Shown: positions 7,890 through 16,276, counted from the first letter of the stretch. The stretch is 64,000 nt of DNA from Anaerospora hongkongensis (GCF_004339805.1 NZ_SLUI01000004.1:271750-335749); one strand, 5' to 3'. The notes: a model not told the origin generated them from the sequence alone. A program made the numbers and translations.

Positions 7890-9020
7890 TTAAAATTTTC
7901 GGGTGAAGAATTTATTGTCCTCGATCAGGCTTTCCGGTGTGTCAAAGCCCAACCGGTGCAGCAGTTCGATTACGTAGGGATTATCGATGGGAGTTGGGTA
8001 GATGGCTTTTTCGCCATAGGTGTTGACGTTATCTTTGGCAATATCTTTGTCCAGAATTGATTTGGGTCCGCCGACGCAGCCACCTACGCAGCCCATGCCT
8101 TCAAAGAAGTTGGCGTTTACCTGACCGGATACTAATTCGTTGACCATGGCTTTGCAGTTTACTACACCATCAGCCTGCCGCGTTTTAATGGCAATCTTCC
8201 GGTTAGGATTGAGGCGCTCGACTGTATTTTTTACGGCTTCACTGACACCGCCTACGCGGGCGTAGATTCGTCCTGCTTTGGAGGAGTTTTCTTTCTCATT
8301 GGCGGCAAAAAGGGTTAAATCTACGTTCAGCAAATCAAACAGCTCTTTGGTCTCCTGAAACGTCAGTACATGGTCGATGGCGCCTTTGATGTCAGGCTCT
8401 TTGGCTTCCGCTTTTTTGGCGACGCAGGGACCAATAAAAACGGTGAGGGCATCAGGGTGAAGGATTTTTACCGTACGCCCTGCCGCGATCATCGGTGATA
8501 CGGTTGCCGGTACATGGGGCATGAGGTCGCTGTAAATTTTGCGAATCATGGCAATCCACATGGGGCAGCAGCAGCTTGTTAGCTGATAGTCGCTTTCGGA
8601 ATTAATGTTCTGATCAAATTCCAGCGCTTCTTTCAACGTCAAAATATCGGCAAAAACGGCAACTTCCACCATGCCGTCAAATCCCATTTGCTTAAAGGCG
8701 TTGCGCAGCATGCCAGGAGTAACTTCATCGCTGAACTGACCAATAAATGCTGGAGCAATTAATGCATACGCCAATTTCTTTTTGCCATGCAGCGATTCCA
8801 TACAGGCCTGTACATCTTTGGAAATTTTTACACTATTCTCAGTTGCTTTGGTGACGCAGGCTTCCAAATTCCAGAATACCGGATGAATATCGGGAGTGAA
8901 GAGACAATTTAACTGGCTTTTATCAAAATCATCGAATAGATCTTTTACGGGTGCGCCGCTTTCGTTGGCTGACGCAGATGCTTCCTGGATTTTCTTGTGC
9001 AAATCTTTAAATGTTTCCAT
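7890..9020 (-). CDS. [FeFe]-hydrogenase large-subunit domain protein
   Basis: A 376-residue protein with the H-cluster domain (PF02906). Motifs are TSCCCPMW (Cys150-152), GPCVAKKAEA (Cys199) and FFEGMGCVGGCVGG (Cys311, Cys315), so all H-cluster cysteines are present. The first motif has three cysteines where the M-type enzyme has TSCCP; I recall TSCCCP as typical of group B enzymes such as clostridial CpIII. The N-terminal 140 residues have only scattered cysteines (39, 55, 73) and no CxxCxxC ferredoxin clusters, so electrons must come from a partner. An AAGGAG site precedes the start. No maturase or electron-transfer subunit lies nearby. Hydrogen turnover or sensing are both possible. Confidence 0.87.
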   Translation of the reverse strand: METFKDLHKKIQEASASANESGAPVKDLFDDFDKSQLNCLFTPDIHPVFWNLEACVTKATENSVKISKDVQACMESLHGKKKLAYALIAPAFIGQFSDEVTPGMLRNAFKQMGFDGMVEVAVFADILTLKEALEFDQNINSESDYQLTSCCCPMWIAMIRKIYSDLMPHVPATVSPMIAAGRTVKILHPDALTVFIGPCVAKKAEAKEPDIKGAIDHVLTFQETKELFDLLNVDLTLFAANEKENSSKAGRIYARVGGVSEAVKNTVERLNPNRKIAIKTRQADGVVNCKAMVNELVSGQVNANFFEGMGCVGGCVGGPKSILDKDIAKDNVNTYGEKAIYPTPIDNPYVIELLHRLGFDTPESLIEDNKFFTRKF

Positions 9021-9199
9021 GTGTTTGACGGCTCCTTTTCTCTATATATGATTAGCATTTCCAGGTGATTATCTCTTATTAGATTATCACAGTTATTTTA
9101 AAACAGAAAGCTATTCGGTTATTTTGTGAAGAGCAAAATGAAGAAATACCTCGATAAACCGGGTGGTTTCCCTTGAAGGAAAATCCGTTAACAACTGAC

Positions 9200-9229
9200 G
9201 TTAACCGTTTAATAATTTTTGGTTGACAA
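9200..9229 (+). promoter_or_regulatory. BirA-type operator upstream of bioY
   Basis: GTTAACC (9200-9206), a 14-bp spacer and GGTTGACAA (9221-9229) form an inverted repeat close to the Firmicutes BirA operator (TTGTTAACC, 14-16 bp, GGTTAACAA), with one difference in the right arm. The right arm covers the -35 box, so bound BirA-biotinyl-AMP would block transcription. A birA gene with an N-terminal HTH lies at 53528. Confidence 0.7.
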
Positions 9230-9251
9230 TAGGGACGAGCCATTTTATAAT
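9223..9251 (+). promoter_or_regulatory. SigmaA promoter of the bioY operon
   Basis: Consensus -35 TTGACA (9223-9228), 17-bp spacer, consensus -10 TATAAT (9246-9251). Confidence 0.88.
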
Positions 9252-9313
9252 CAAATTCAGTTACAGCTTACAGTGTAGTGCTGAATATTGAGAAGAAACG
9301 GCAGGGGTTTATA

Positions 9314-9865
9314 GTGGGAGAAAAAAATAAAGTCGTCAATTTCGTTTATCCGGCCATGTTTGCCGCATTAATATCAGTGTTGGGGCTGATTTCGATACCG
9401 CTGCCTTTCAGTCCGGTTCCCGTTACAGGGCAGAGTTTGGGAGTCATGCTGGCAGGAAGCAGCTTGACTGTCCGACAGGCAGGCGCCAGTGTATTGACCT
9501 TTATTCTGCTTGGTGCGGTTGGGGTACCGGTATTTGCAGGTATGACCGGCGGACTGGGGATTGTGCTCGGGCCAAGAGGCGGCTATTTACTGGGGTACTT
9601 AGTGGGGGCCATAGTCATTGCGCTGCTAGTTAGGCAAAATAGCAGTTTCTGGCGGCTAATTGCAGCTAATCTGGTTGGCGGAATCCTGATTGTTTATTTG
9701 TTTGGTGTCACTTGGCTTAGTGCCGTTACCGGCATGGGACTGGAAAAAGCGGTTATGGCTGGTGCACTGCCTTTTATTCCTGGTGATTTGCTTAAAGTTT
9801 TTGCTACAGCCTTTATTGGTACGGCGGTGAATAAACGGTTAGGCAATCGGGAGGCGGCATTGTGA
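9314..9865 (+). CDS. bioY: Biotin transporter BioY (first copy)
   Basis: A 183-residue S-component of an ECF transporter, the membrane subunit that binds biotin. About six hydrophobic helices and the BioY signatures PFSPVPVTGQSLGV, LGAVGVPVFAG and GPRGGYLLG are visible. I chose GTG 9314 because GGCAGGGG lies 8 bp upstream; in-frame codons further up lack a site. The stop codon overlaps the next start, so it is the first gene of an operon with thiolase-like and ligase genes, as in B. subtilis yhfU-yhfT-yhfS. No ECF ATPase genes are in the window. A BirA-type operator precedes it. A second bioY lies at 54560. Confidence 0.93.
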   Translation: MGEKNKVVNFVYPAMFAALISVLGLISIPLPFSPVPVTGQSLGVMLAGSSLTVRQAGASVLTFILLGAVGVPVFAGMTGGLGIVLGPRGGYLLGYLVGAIVIALLVRQNSSFWRLIAANLVGGILIVYLFGVTWLSAVTGMGLEKAVMAGALPFIPGDLLKVFATAFIGTAVNKRLGNREAAL

Positions 9866-11016
9866 GTAAGGTATATATTGCTGGTGGTGTCAGAACACCT
9901 ATCGGTAAAACTGGCGGCATTCTAAAGGATTTCTTGCCTGAACAGCTGGCAGCTGCTGTTCTGAATGCAGTTATTACCAGAAATGGCTTAAGCCCAAATG
10001 CGGTGGATCAAGTTATATTGGGGAATGTCGTGGGCCCTGGCGGTAATATCGCCAGGGTTTCTGTGCTGGAAGCAGGGTGGCCTTATCATATTCCTGCCTT
10101 GACAGTGGATTTACAGTGCGGTTCGGGCTTAAGCGCGATTAATCTGGCAGCTGCTTTGATTCAGTCCGGTCAGGCGGATCTGGTAATCGCCGGAGGTGTT
10201 GAAAGTACCAGTCTGGCACCACGACGGCAGTTTCACGCTGCTGATCCGCGCTTTCAGGGAGAAACGGTATTTTATGAACAAGCACCGTTTTCGCCAGCTG
10301 CTATTGGCAATCCGGATACCGGTGAGGCTGCTGAAAATCTGGCCAGGCTACTGGATATTTCCCGGCAGGAAATGGACGAGCTGGCACTGGAGAGCCACCG
10401 GAGAGCTGCACTGGCAAAAAAGCAAGGTATAGTAAATGATATGATTCTTCCGCTGGGTACTGAAGAAAAACAGATTAACGCTGATGAATGTATTCGTGAG
10501 AATATGCGGCTAAAATTACTGGAACGGATGCCGGCGGCTTTCTTGAGTGGCGGCAGGATCACAGCCGGCAATGCCTGTCTGAAGCATGATGGTGCGGCAG
10601 TAGTATTACTCTCCTCCGAGAAGGCGCTGGTAAAGTACGGTCTGCAGCCCCTGGCGGTTATGCTTGGCTCGGCAGCCTGCGGCCGGGATCCGAATACGTT
10701 TCCGCTAAGTCCGGTCGGGGCGATTCACAAGCTGCTGCGTCAGGCCGATTTGCCCCTGGCGGCAGTTGACCGGCTGGAGATCAATGAGGCTTTTGCGGTG
10801 AAGATTCTGGCCTGCTGCCGTGAGCTTGACTATAGCCTGGAACAGACGAATACGCTGGGGGGAGCCCTCGCTTACGGGCACCCCTATGGTGCTTCCGGAG
10901 CCATTATCCTGCTGCACCTGATTAAAGCTTTGCAGCAGGGCAAAGGGCAGCTGGGCATTGCCGCCATCGGTGCAGTCGGCGGTATGGGTGTTGCCAGCTT
11001 GATTGAAAGGTGTTGA
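9862..11016 (+). CDS. Thiolase-family protein lacking the C-terminal catalytic Cys
   Basis: A 384-residue thiolase-fold protein like acetyl-CoA acetyltransferase. The nucleophilic Cys86 (LQCGSG), the NEAF motif and His340 (GHPYGASG) are present. In active thiolases the C-terminal motif reads CxGGGxG; here it is GAVGGMG, with Gly370 (codon GGT) in place of the Cys that protonates or deprotonates acetyl-CoA. Normal Claisen chemistry is therefore doubtful; acyl transfer or a different reaction is possible. Its GTG start overlaps the bioY stop, and a CoA-ligase-like gene follows. B. subtilis YhfS, in a BirA-controlled operon, is the apparent counterpart. Function in biotin or acyl metabolism is inference. 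Confidence 0.85.
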   Translation: MSKVYIAGGVRTPIGKTGGILKDFLPEQLAAAVLNAVITRNGLSPNAVDQVILGNVVGPGGNIARVSVLEAGWPYHIPALTVDLQCGSGLSAINLAAALIQSGQADLVIAGGVESTSLAPRRQFHAADPRFQGETVFYEQAPFSPAAIGNPDTGEAAENLARLLDISRQEMDELALESHRRAALAKKQGIVNDMILPLGTEEKQINADECIRENMRLKLLERMPAAFLSGGRITAGNACLKHDGAAVVLLSSEKALVKYGLQPLAVMLGSAACGRDPNTFPLSPVGAIHKLLRQADLPLAAVDRLEINEAFAVKILACCRELDYSLEQTNTLGGALAYGHPYGASGAIILLHLIKALQQGKGQLGIAAIGAVGGMGVASLIERC

Positions 11017-11020
11017 CATT

Positions 11021-12343
11021 GTGCTTATTCATGACTTTCTTACCGCAGCCAATAGCGACCAATGGGATAAGATCTGTCTAATTCATGGTGAAAGGCAGCT
11101 TACTTATGGAGAACTAAGAAATCGGACCGACCACTTGGCCCGCCGTCTAGCCGGGGGAATTGCACAAGGCGAAGCCGTATTGGTCCAACTGGCTGATCCG
11201 GTGGAGCAGCTGCTGTATTTTTTTGCAATAATCAAAGCAGGCGGTGCCTGCGTTCTTATCGATTCATCTGCAGGGGCTGATGTGGCGGCGGCGGTAAGGG
11301 AGCGTCATCAGTTACCGCATTTTATTGATGAGGCATTTCCTCTTCCTGCTAACGATTCCGCTTTGCCGGAGATTCATCAGGAGGATATTTTTCTTGGTGC
11401 TTTCAGCTCAGGCAGCACCGGCAGTCCAAAGTTGATTTGGCGTGACCACCAGAGCTGGTGCAGGGCATTTCCGTCCCAGAACAGAATCTTCGGCTTAAGC
11501 GGCAGGGATACTCTTTACATCACCGGCTCGCTTGTCTATACGGGCAATCTCAACATCTGCCTGCAAATGCTGGCAGCAGGCGGTACGGTCACAATTGCAG
11601 CCGGACGCATGCCGCGCCGCTGGGTGCATGAGCTGATTAGCTGTCAGGCAACCGCAATCTACATGGTGCCTGCCAACTACCGGCTGCTGCTGCAGGCAAT
11701 GGATAGGCCGCTTTCTCATATTACAGCAGTTAGCAGTGCAGGTGCTAAACTGGATCCCCATACGGCAAGCCAAATGCTGCTGTTATTTCCTAAGGCCCGT
11801 ATTATTGAATATTACGGGGCAAGTGAACTGGGCCATATCACTTACCAAACGGCGGCAGAGCTCATTGAGCACCCCGGTTCGGTCGGCAAAGCTTTTCCGG
11901 GTGTAACGATAACCGTTGAAGATGGGATTATCTGGGTAGAGAGCCCTTATTTGGCGCCACAGTACCGGCCTAAAGCATCGATTGGTGATTTAGGACAGCT
12001 GGACGACCAGGGATATTTATCGTTGCACGGCAGAATGCAAGGCATAATTAACAGCGGCGGGGTTAAGGTAGTACCGGAACAGGTAGAAGCTGTATTGCTG
12101 CAATGTCCCGGGATTGCCGAAGCGGCAGTGGGCGGAATTGACGATCCGATTAGGGGGCAGCTGGTATGCGCCTGGCTGGTAAAGAACCGGCCTGAACTGA
12201 AAAACCGTGATGTTCTCGCTTTTTGCCGGGAAAGAATGTTTCCCCATTGCTGTCCCCGGAAAATCATTTTTATTGATGCTATGCCGCTTACGGCCAGCGG
12301 TAAGGTTGACAGGAAGCGCTTGCAAGAATATACGGCAGATTAA
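11021..12343 (+). CDS. AMP-dependent acyl-CoA synthetase/ligase (YhfT-like)
   Basis: A 440-residue ANL-superfamily enzyme that activates a carboxylate with ATP and normally passes it to CoA. Visible motifs are the phosphate loop SSGSTGSPK, YYGASELG, GDLGQLDDQGYLSLHGR with the hinge after it, and the C-terminal catalytic lysine in PLTASGKVDRK. All core motifs are intact, though the protein is short for the family, with a compact N-terminus. I start at GTG 11021, about 8 bp after AAAGGTG; a TTG at 11003 inside the thiolase gene is the alternative. Position after bioY and the thiolase matches yhfT. The acyl substrate is unknown; a pimelate-like acid would suit the BirA context but is only a guess. 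Confidence 0.88.
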   Translation: MLIHDFLTAANSDQWDKICLIHGERQLTYGELRNRTDHLARRLAGGIAQGEAVLVQLADPVEQLLYFFAIIKAGGACVLIDSSAGADVAAAVRERHQLPHFIDEAFPLPANDSALPEIHQEDIFLGAFSSGSTGSPKLIWRDHQSWCRAFPSQNRIFGLSGRDTLYITGSLVYTGNLNICLQMLAAGGTVTIAAGRMPRRWVHELISCQATAIYMVPANYRLLLQAMDRPLSHITAVSSAGAKLDPHTASQMLLLFPKARIIEYYGASELGHITYQTAAELIEHPGSVGKAFPGVTITVEDGIIWVESPYLAPQYRPKASIGDLGQLDDQGYLSLHGRMQGIINSGGVKVVPEQVEAVLLQCPGIAEAAVGGIDDPIRGQLVCAWLVKNRPELKNRDVLAFCRERMFPHCCPRKIIFIDAMPLTASGKVDRKRLQEYTAD

Positions 12344-12386
12344 AAAATCGTTATGGACTTATCCATAGAAAGCATAAGGAGGTTGT

Positions 12387-12818
12387 ATGCGCAGCCGTGA
12401 AATGGAACTGCTGCTGCCGCAGCGAGACCCTTTTTTATTTGTTGATGAGCTGATTTCGGCTGATAGCCGCGAAATTACCGGTGTCATGACCTATGATACG
12501 GCTTTTCCTTTTTATCAGGAGTATGTGCCGGGTAAGAAGACTGTCCCGCCAACGCTGTTGATTGAAGCATTGGTACAGTGCGGCGGGGCAGGAGTGAACA
12601 AACTGGGGATTACGGGCAGAGAACTGTGGGGCTTGGCCGCATTGGAGAAGGTTCGGTTTTTTGCGGCTGTCAGCCCGGGTTCGAGCATCAAAATGGTCGT
12701 TCAAAATCACAAGCTGTCCAGCCGTTTGATCAAGCAGTCTGGAGAAAGTTTCTGCAATGGCAGGCGCATTCTCCGGGCAACCTGGTTTTGTCTCAAGCTG
12801 AATGCAGCGTTACGGTAA
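12387..12818 (+). CDS. FabA/FabZ-like hotdog protein lacking the catalytic His
   Basis: A 143-residue single hotdog domain resembling 3-hydroxyacyl-ACP dehydratase FabZ. LPQRDPFLFVDE matches FabZ LPHRxPFLLVDR, and the acidic residue Glu60 in LLIEALVQ is kept. The catalytic His of the GHFPG motif is replaced: the aligned stretch is YQEYVPG, with Tyr46 in the His position and the same 14-residue spacing to Glu60. Dehydratase activity is therefore doubtful; acyl binding, thioesterase or a partner role are options. AAGGAGG precedes ATG 12387. It lies 43 bp after the ligase and probably belongs to the bioY operon. Confidence 0.75.
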   Translation: MRSREMELLLPQRDPFLFVDELISADSREITGVMTYDTAFPFYQEYVPGKKTVPPTLLIEALVQCGGAGVNKLGITGRELWGLAALEKVRFFAAVSPGSSIKMVVQNHKLSSRLIKQSGESFCNGRRILRATWFCLKLNAALR

Positions 12819-12888
12819 GACTTTCAAATTGCCTATCCAGAAATATTCTGCTAGAATGGAATTGCTGATTATAGGGGAGGCAATTTAT

Positions 12889-13458
12889 ATGAATAGGATT
12901 GTTAAGGAAGTATATGAGTGGGTTTACTCAATAACGATATCGCTGGCAATTGCGCTGTTCGTCCATATTTTTATTTTCCAACCAACCAAGGTGGTGGGGC
13001 AGTCGATGGAGCCCACCTTGCAGGAAGCTGATTATCTGGTGGTTTCCAAATTGTCGCATACGTTCAAACGTCTGCCGGAGTACGGTGATATTGTCATTAT
13101 TGACAGCCGGGTGAACCGCGACAGGGATTGGAAGGACGATGTTGCCGAGCCGGTCAACAATTACCTGAGTATTTTTAAAGGGCAGGCTTCTTTAAGCCAT
13201 GATGTCTGGGTAAAACGTGTTATCGGCAAACCGGGTGATAGTATTACTTTTCAGGATGGTAAAGTTGTCCGCAACGGACAAGTGCTGAATGAGACGTATA
13301 CAAAAGAAGATATGCGTTTTTACCCTGAAAAGAAAGTGATCGTACCGGCCAATCATGTTTACGTTATGGGAGATAACCGCAATAACAGCAGTGACAGCCG
13401 GATTATCGGCCCAATACCGCTTAATCATGTTTTGGGAACAGTCGTTCATAAAATTTAA
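12889..13458 (+). CDS. lepB: Signal peptidase I
   Basis: A 189-residue S26 peptidase that cleaves signal peptides at the outer face of the cytoplasmic membrane. One N-terminal transmembrane helix (about 11-30) is followed by the nucleophile Ser39 in GQSMEPTL, general base Lys109 in VWVKRVIGKPGD and the GDNRNNSSDSR motif. ATG 12889 was chosen for the GGGGAGG site 6 bp upstream. It follows the hotdog gene by 70 bp and ends in a strong terminator. Confidence 0.95.
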   Translation: MNRIVKEVYEWVYSITISLAIALFVHIFIFQPTKVVGQSMEPTLQEADYLVVSKLSHTFKRLPEYGDIVIIDSRVNRDRDWKDDVAEPVNNYLSIFKGQASLSHDVWVKRVIGKPGDSITFQDGKVVRNGQVLNETYTKEDMRFYPEKKVIVPANHVYVMGDNRNNSSDSRIIGPIPLNHVLGTVVHKI

Positions 13459-13475
13459 ATGAAGCACTAACCCGG

Positions 13476-13505
13476 CCGCCTGCAAAATTTTTGCAGGCGG
13501 TTTCT
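13476..13505 (+). terminator. Terminator after lepB
   Basis: Inverted repeat CCGCCTGCAAAA / TTTTGCAGGCGG followed by TTTCTT. Confidence 0.88.
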
Positions 13506-13627
13506 TACGTTATAGGAAGAACACTCCAATTCAGGTAAATTTGGCCACTTTATGCATAAAGTGAGACAAGCCCGATTAAGCTATAGAGAGTAGCTAGTTA
13601 AGTTTTTAAAATCGAGGTGGTTTAACC

Positions 13628-14521
13628 TTGAAATGGAGCTATGGTTTACCCGGTGTTTCCGGTGCGCTGCCACAGCTGATGATAGTTGCGGTAGCGGCGG
13701 GGCTGTTTGCAGGAGCAGCCGTTATACTAACAGTGCCTGCACCACCGGTTAGCGAGCAAACAAAAAATGAGGTTTCCCAGCCTGTTCGCGAACCTGCCTT
13801 GCCCCAGGCTGCTCCGGCTAAAGAGGTCCGTGTTCACACTGTGACTGAAGGAGAGACCTTAAGCGGTATTGCTGCTACATACGATATTGATGTAGAAACG
13901 CTGATCAGCGCAAATCCACAGATGGAAGATGCCATTTACCCTGGTGAGGAATTAACTGTATTGCCTGGACGGGGCATATTGCATGTTGTCGAGGCTGAAG
14001 ATACATTTTGGAGACTGGCCAATTTGTATGGTGTGACAGTGGAGCAGATCATGGCGGCAAATAACAAGAAGAGTGAAATTCTGTCACTTGGTGAGAAAAT
14101 TTTTGTTCCCGGCGGACGTTACCGATCTGCAGAGTCTGCCTCCAGAGCCGGTGCTGCCCGCTTTGCCTGGCCGACGGCAGGAGAGCTTTCTTCGCCCTTC
14201 GGCTATCGCTGGGGCAGGGCGCACACAGGCATTGATATTGCGAATGATGTCGGGACTCCCGTTGGCGCAGCAAGAAGCGGGCGTGTGGTATTTACCGGCT
14301 GGCAGGGAGGCTATGGCTACACGATTGTAATGGAGCATGGCAATGAATATAGTACACTTTATGGCCATTTGGACAGCTTTGCCGTAAGCCAGGGGCAGTA
14401 TGTGCAAGCCGGACAAACTATCGGCTATATGGGTGATACAGGCAATTCTACCGGCCCCCATTTGCATTTTGAGGTTCGCTTAGGAGGTATACCGGTTAAT
14501 CCGATGCTGTACTTGAAGTAA
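13628..14521 (+). CDS. LysM-LysM-M23 peptidoglycan endopeptidase
   Basis: A 297-residue envelope protein. A non-cleaved or signal-anchor helix (about 16-38) precedes a proline-rich linker, two LysM domains (about 69-113 and 118-162) and an M23 peptidase domain from about 180. Zinc ligands are His199 and Asp203 in HTGID and the second His of GPHLHFEV. LytM-type enzymes cut peptide cross-links in cell wall; in spore-formers similar proteins (SpoIIQ, SpoIVFA-like) also act in engulfment. The start is TTG 13628 with GAGGTGG 7 bp upstream; a nearby ATG is out of frame. No promoter assigned. Confidence 0.9.
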   Translation: MKWSYGLPGVSGALPQLMIVAVAAGLFAGAAVILTVPAPPVSEQTKNEVSQPVREPALPQAAPAKEVRVHTVTEGETLSGIAATYDIDVETLISANPQMEDAIYPGEELTVLPGRGILHVVEAEDTFWRLANLYGVTVEQIMAANNKKSEILSLGEKIFVPGGRYRSAESASRAGAARFAWPTAGELSSPFGYRWGRAHTGIDIANDVGTPVGAARSGRVVFTGWQGGYGYTIVMEHGNEYSTLYGHLDSFAVSQGQYVQAGQTIGYMGDTGNSTGPHLHFEVRLGGIPVNPMLYLK

Positions 14522-14616
14522 TGGTGAATGCTAATCGATAGGGCTGTCAGCTGCGCTGTTACTATGGTAAAATAGGAAGAGATCCGTAATTTACCGTCTT
14601 AAGCAGAGGTGGTTAC

Positions 14617-15081
14617 ATGAAAAAAACGGTGATCTTACTTGTTATGCTGGTTCTGGCAGTTGCTTGTGCCGCCAGCGTTGCTGCCGGCCCGGCACCTAAC
14701 CTGTCTAGTGTTCAGATTGCCGGAATTGGGACAGATTCCGCCGGAAATTGGATTAAACCTGTTAATCATAGTATTTATCCCAACAAGCTGAGCGGAGACA
14801 CACTGTATTTGTGTGTACAGTTTGTTGGCTATCCTAACTGGAACCTGGTTTTCTTTTACCAGAACGGATCATTAATTAATAAAAATAAGCTGGTAAATTA
14901 CAAAACCACGTACATAACCACGGATGGATTTGTTAGCGGATACTGGAAATATTATTCCATTCCCCTTGCGGATCTGCCAGGGAATACTGCAGGGTCACTT
15001 GGTCAGTTCAGCGTGAAGGCTACCGGAATTCGCGGCGGTGACTACCAAGATCATGTAAACAATGTAAATATGGCAGAATGA
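14617..15081 (+). CDS. Small secreted protein of unknown function
   Basis: A 154-residue protein with a clear signal peptide (MKKTVILLVMLVLAVACAAS, cleavage probably near AAG at 23-25). The mature part is rich in Asn, Gly, Tyr and Ser, has a single Cys (DTLYLCVQF) and looks beta-rich. GAGGTGG lies before ATG 14617. No family recognised. It is a monocistronic unit closed by a strong terminator. Confidence 0.72.
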   Translation: MKKTVILLVMLVLAVACAASVAAGPAPNLSSVQIAGIGTDSAGNWIKPVNHSIYPNKLSGDTLYLCVQFVGYPNWNLVFFYQNGSLINKNKLVNYKTTYITTDGFVSGYWKYYSIPLADLPGNTAGSLGQFSVKATGIRGGDYQDHVNNVNMAE

Positions 15082-15108
15082 GAATAGAGTGGGATGAGAA
15101 TGCAAAGA

Positions 15109-15156
15109 CTCTCAGATACAGGAAAAGTCATTTTTCTGTATCTGAGAGCTTTTTTA
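15109..15156 (+). terminator. Terminator after the small secreted protein gene
   Basis: 13-bp perfect stem (15109-15121 with 15136-15148) followed by CTTTTTTATTTT. Confidence 0.92.
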
Positions 15157-15223
15157 TTTTAGCTGTATAGGCCTGACCGGCATCGGGTAACAATAAAGAT
15201 ATTATTCCCTACATGAGGAGCCT

Positions 15224-15622
15224 ATGACCTATACGATTGCTTGTCTGATGGCGGCGTTGAGTTTTTTGATTAACAAGACCTTGCTTAAATATGTTGGCCC
15301 TAAAGTGATATTTACCTATGGACCGGCAGTGGAAGAAGCAGCCAAGACGTTGCTGGCCTGGTATTTAGGGGCGGACATTCTGGCCACTCATATTATTTTT
15401 GGACTGCTTGAGGGTTTTTATGACTGGCTGACCGTTAGTGGAAACGGCCTGAAGGCAGCAGCAAGCAGCGTAGCAGGACATACATTGTTTGGTGTAATTA
15501 CAATAGTGATGATCGGGTTTACCGGATCTGTTTGGCTGGCAGTTGCCGGTGCTATTGTAGCTCATGTTGTCTGGAATACGGTTATTATCCGGCTATGTGC
15601 AAAAGGGGATGCAAAGGAATGA
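15224..15622 (+). CDS. Small PrsW/CPBP-like membrane protein
   Basis: A 132-residue protein with about four hydrophobic helices. It has polar residues inside helices in the order used by intramembrane glutamic/metalloproteases: VEEAAKTL (EExxK), FGLLEGFYD, AGHTLFG and AHVVWN (HxxxN). PrsW uses EExxK plus later His residues, and CPBP proteins use EExxxR and HxxxN, so family choice is uncertain, and the protein is shorter than either. It overlaps fin by 4 bp (ATGA), so it is translationally coupled to a sporulation regulator. Role unknown. Confidence 0.6.
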   Translation: MTYTIACLMAALSFLINKTLLKYVGPKVIFTYGPAVEEAAKTLLAWYLGADILATHIIFGLLEGFYDWLTVSGNGLKAAASSVAGHTLFGVITIVMIGFTGSVWLAVAGAIVAHVVWNTVIIRLCAKGDAKE

Positions 15623-15864
15623 AGATTCACTATACCTGCGAGCATTGCGGGGAAGCCATTGATGTCATTGAAGTGGATAAAATTGATGAAGTGCGGTTTG
15701 GCTTTGATATCCTTACCGCTGAAGAGCGAAGTCAACTGATAACAGTAGATCCTCTAATGAATGCTATGTATGTACAGTCCTTGTGCGATGCCTGCATCGA
15801 GTCGCTTGGGGTAGCAGATGAGGGCTTTCGGGCCTTGGTGCCGGCAACACCGGTGCTTCACTAA
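15619..15864 (+). CDS. fin: Anti-sigma-F factor Fin
   Basis: An 81-residue zinc-binding protein matching B. subtilis Fin (YabK): IHYTCEHCG at the N-terminus, FGFDILTAEERSQLI in the middle (YabK has GFHHLTDEEREDMI) and CDAC near the C-terminus, giving two CxxC pairs. Fin binds sigmaF in the forespore and helps the switch to sigmaG. In B. subtilis it lies directly before mfd, as here. The start ATG 15619 overlaps the stop of the previous membrane-protein gene. A terminator follows at 15890. Confidence 0.92.
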   Translation: MKIHYTCEHCGEAIDVIEVDKIDEVRFGFDILTAEERSQLITVDPLMNAMYVQSLCDACIESLGVADEGFRALVPATPVLH

Positions 15865-15889
15865 GGTGAGTGCAGCGTTTAAAGAACAA

Positions 15890-15921
15890 GAGGCAGGTTT
15901 TTCAACCTGCCTCGAGTTTTT
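15890..15921. terminator. Terminator between fin and the convergent small gene
   Basis: 10-bp perfect stem (15890-15899 with 15904-15913) followed on the plus strand by GAGTTTTTATT. It may serve both strands. Confidence 0.85.
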
Positions 15922-16102
15922 ATTCATACGTAATGCCGTGCTGCAGATCATCTGCTGATACGGTCTCGCTGCCTACTTCGTACTTCATTTCCGTTTGCTC
16001 TGCAGACCGGGCTTCTTCTAATAAATCAGGGCTGCCGACATAGGATTTTCCCTCAATATTTTTCCCGTTCCAGAAGCTGTAAGTCTTAGTTTCCTTTGCC
16101 AT
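15920..16102 (-). CDS. Small acidic protein of unknown function
   Basis: A 60-residue protein (MAKETKTYSFWNGKNIEGKS start) with no Cys or membrane helix and an acidic middle (LLEEARSAEQTE). The start at 16102 is supported by a strong GGAGGTGAT 5 bp upstream on the minus strand. Convergent to fin. Not recognised; good ribosome site and clean boundaries argue it is real. Confidence 0.65.
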   Translation of the reverse strand: MAKETKTYSFWNGKNIEGKSYVGSPDLLEEARSAEQTEMKYEVGSETVSADDLQHGITYE

Positions 16103-16276
16103 ACTATCACCTCCATATACATTTACTAGTAGAATTCCCTCTTGTAAACAATACATTACCGGAACATTTTACCGGCAGATTGACGGCAAAAGCAGGACCG
16201 GCTGAGGATAGACGAAGCAGTCGTTACGTGCTACAATAAAAAAGGTTTGTTGGTAAAATATAACCACATGATATAT

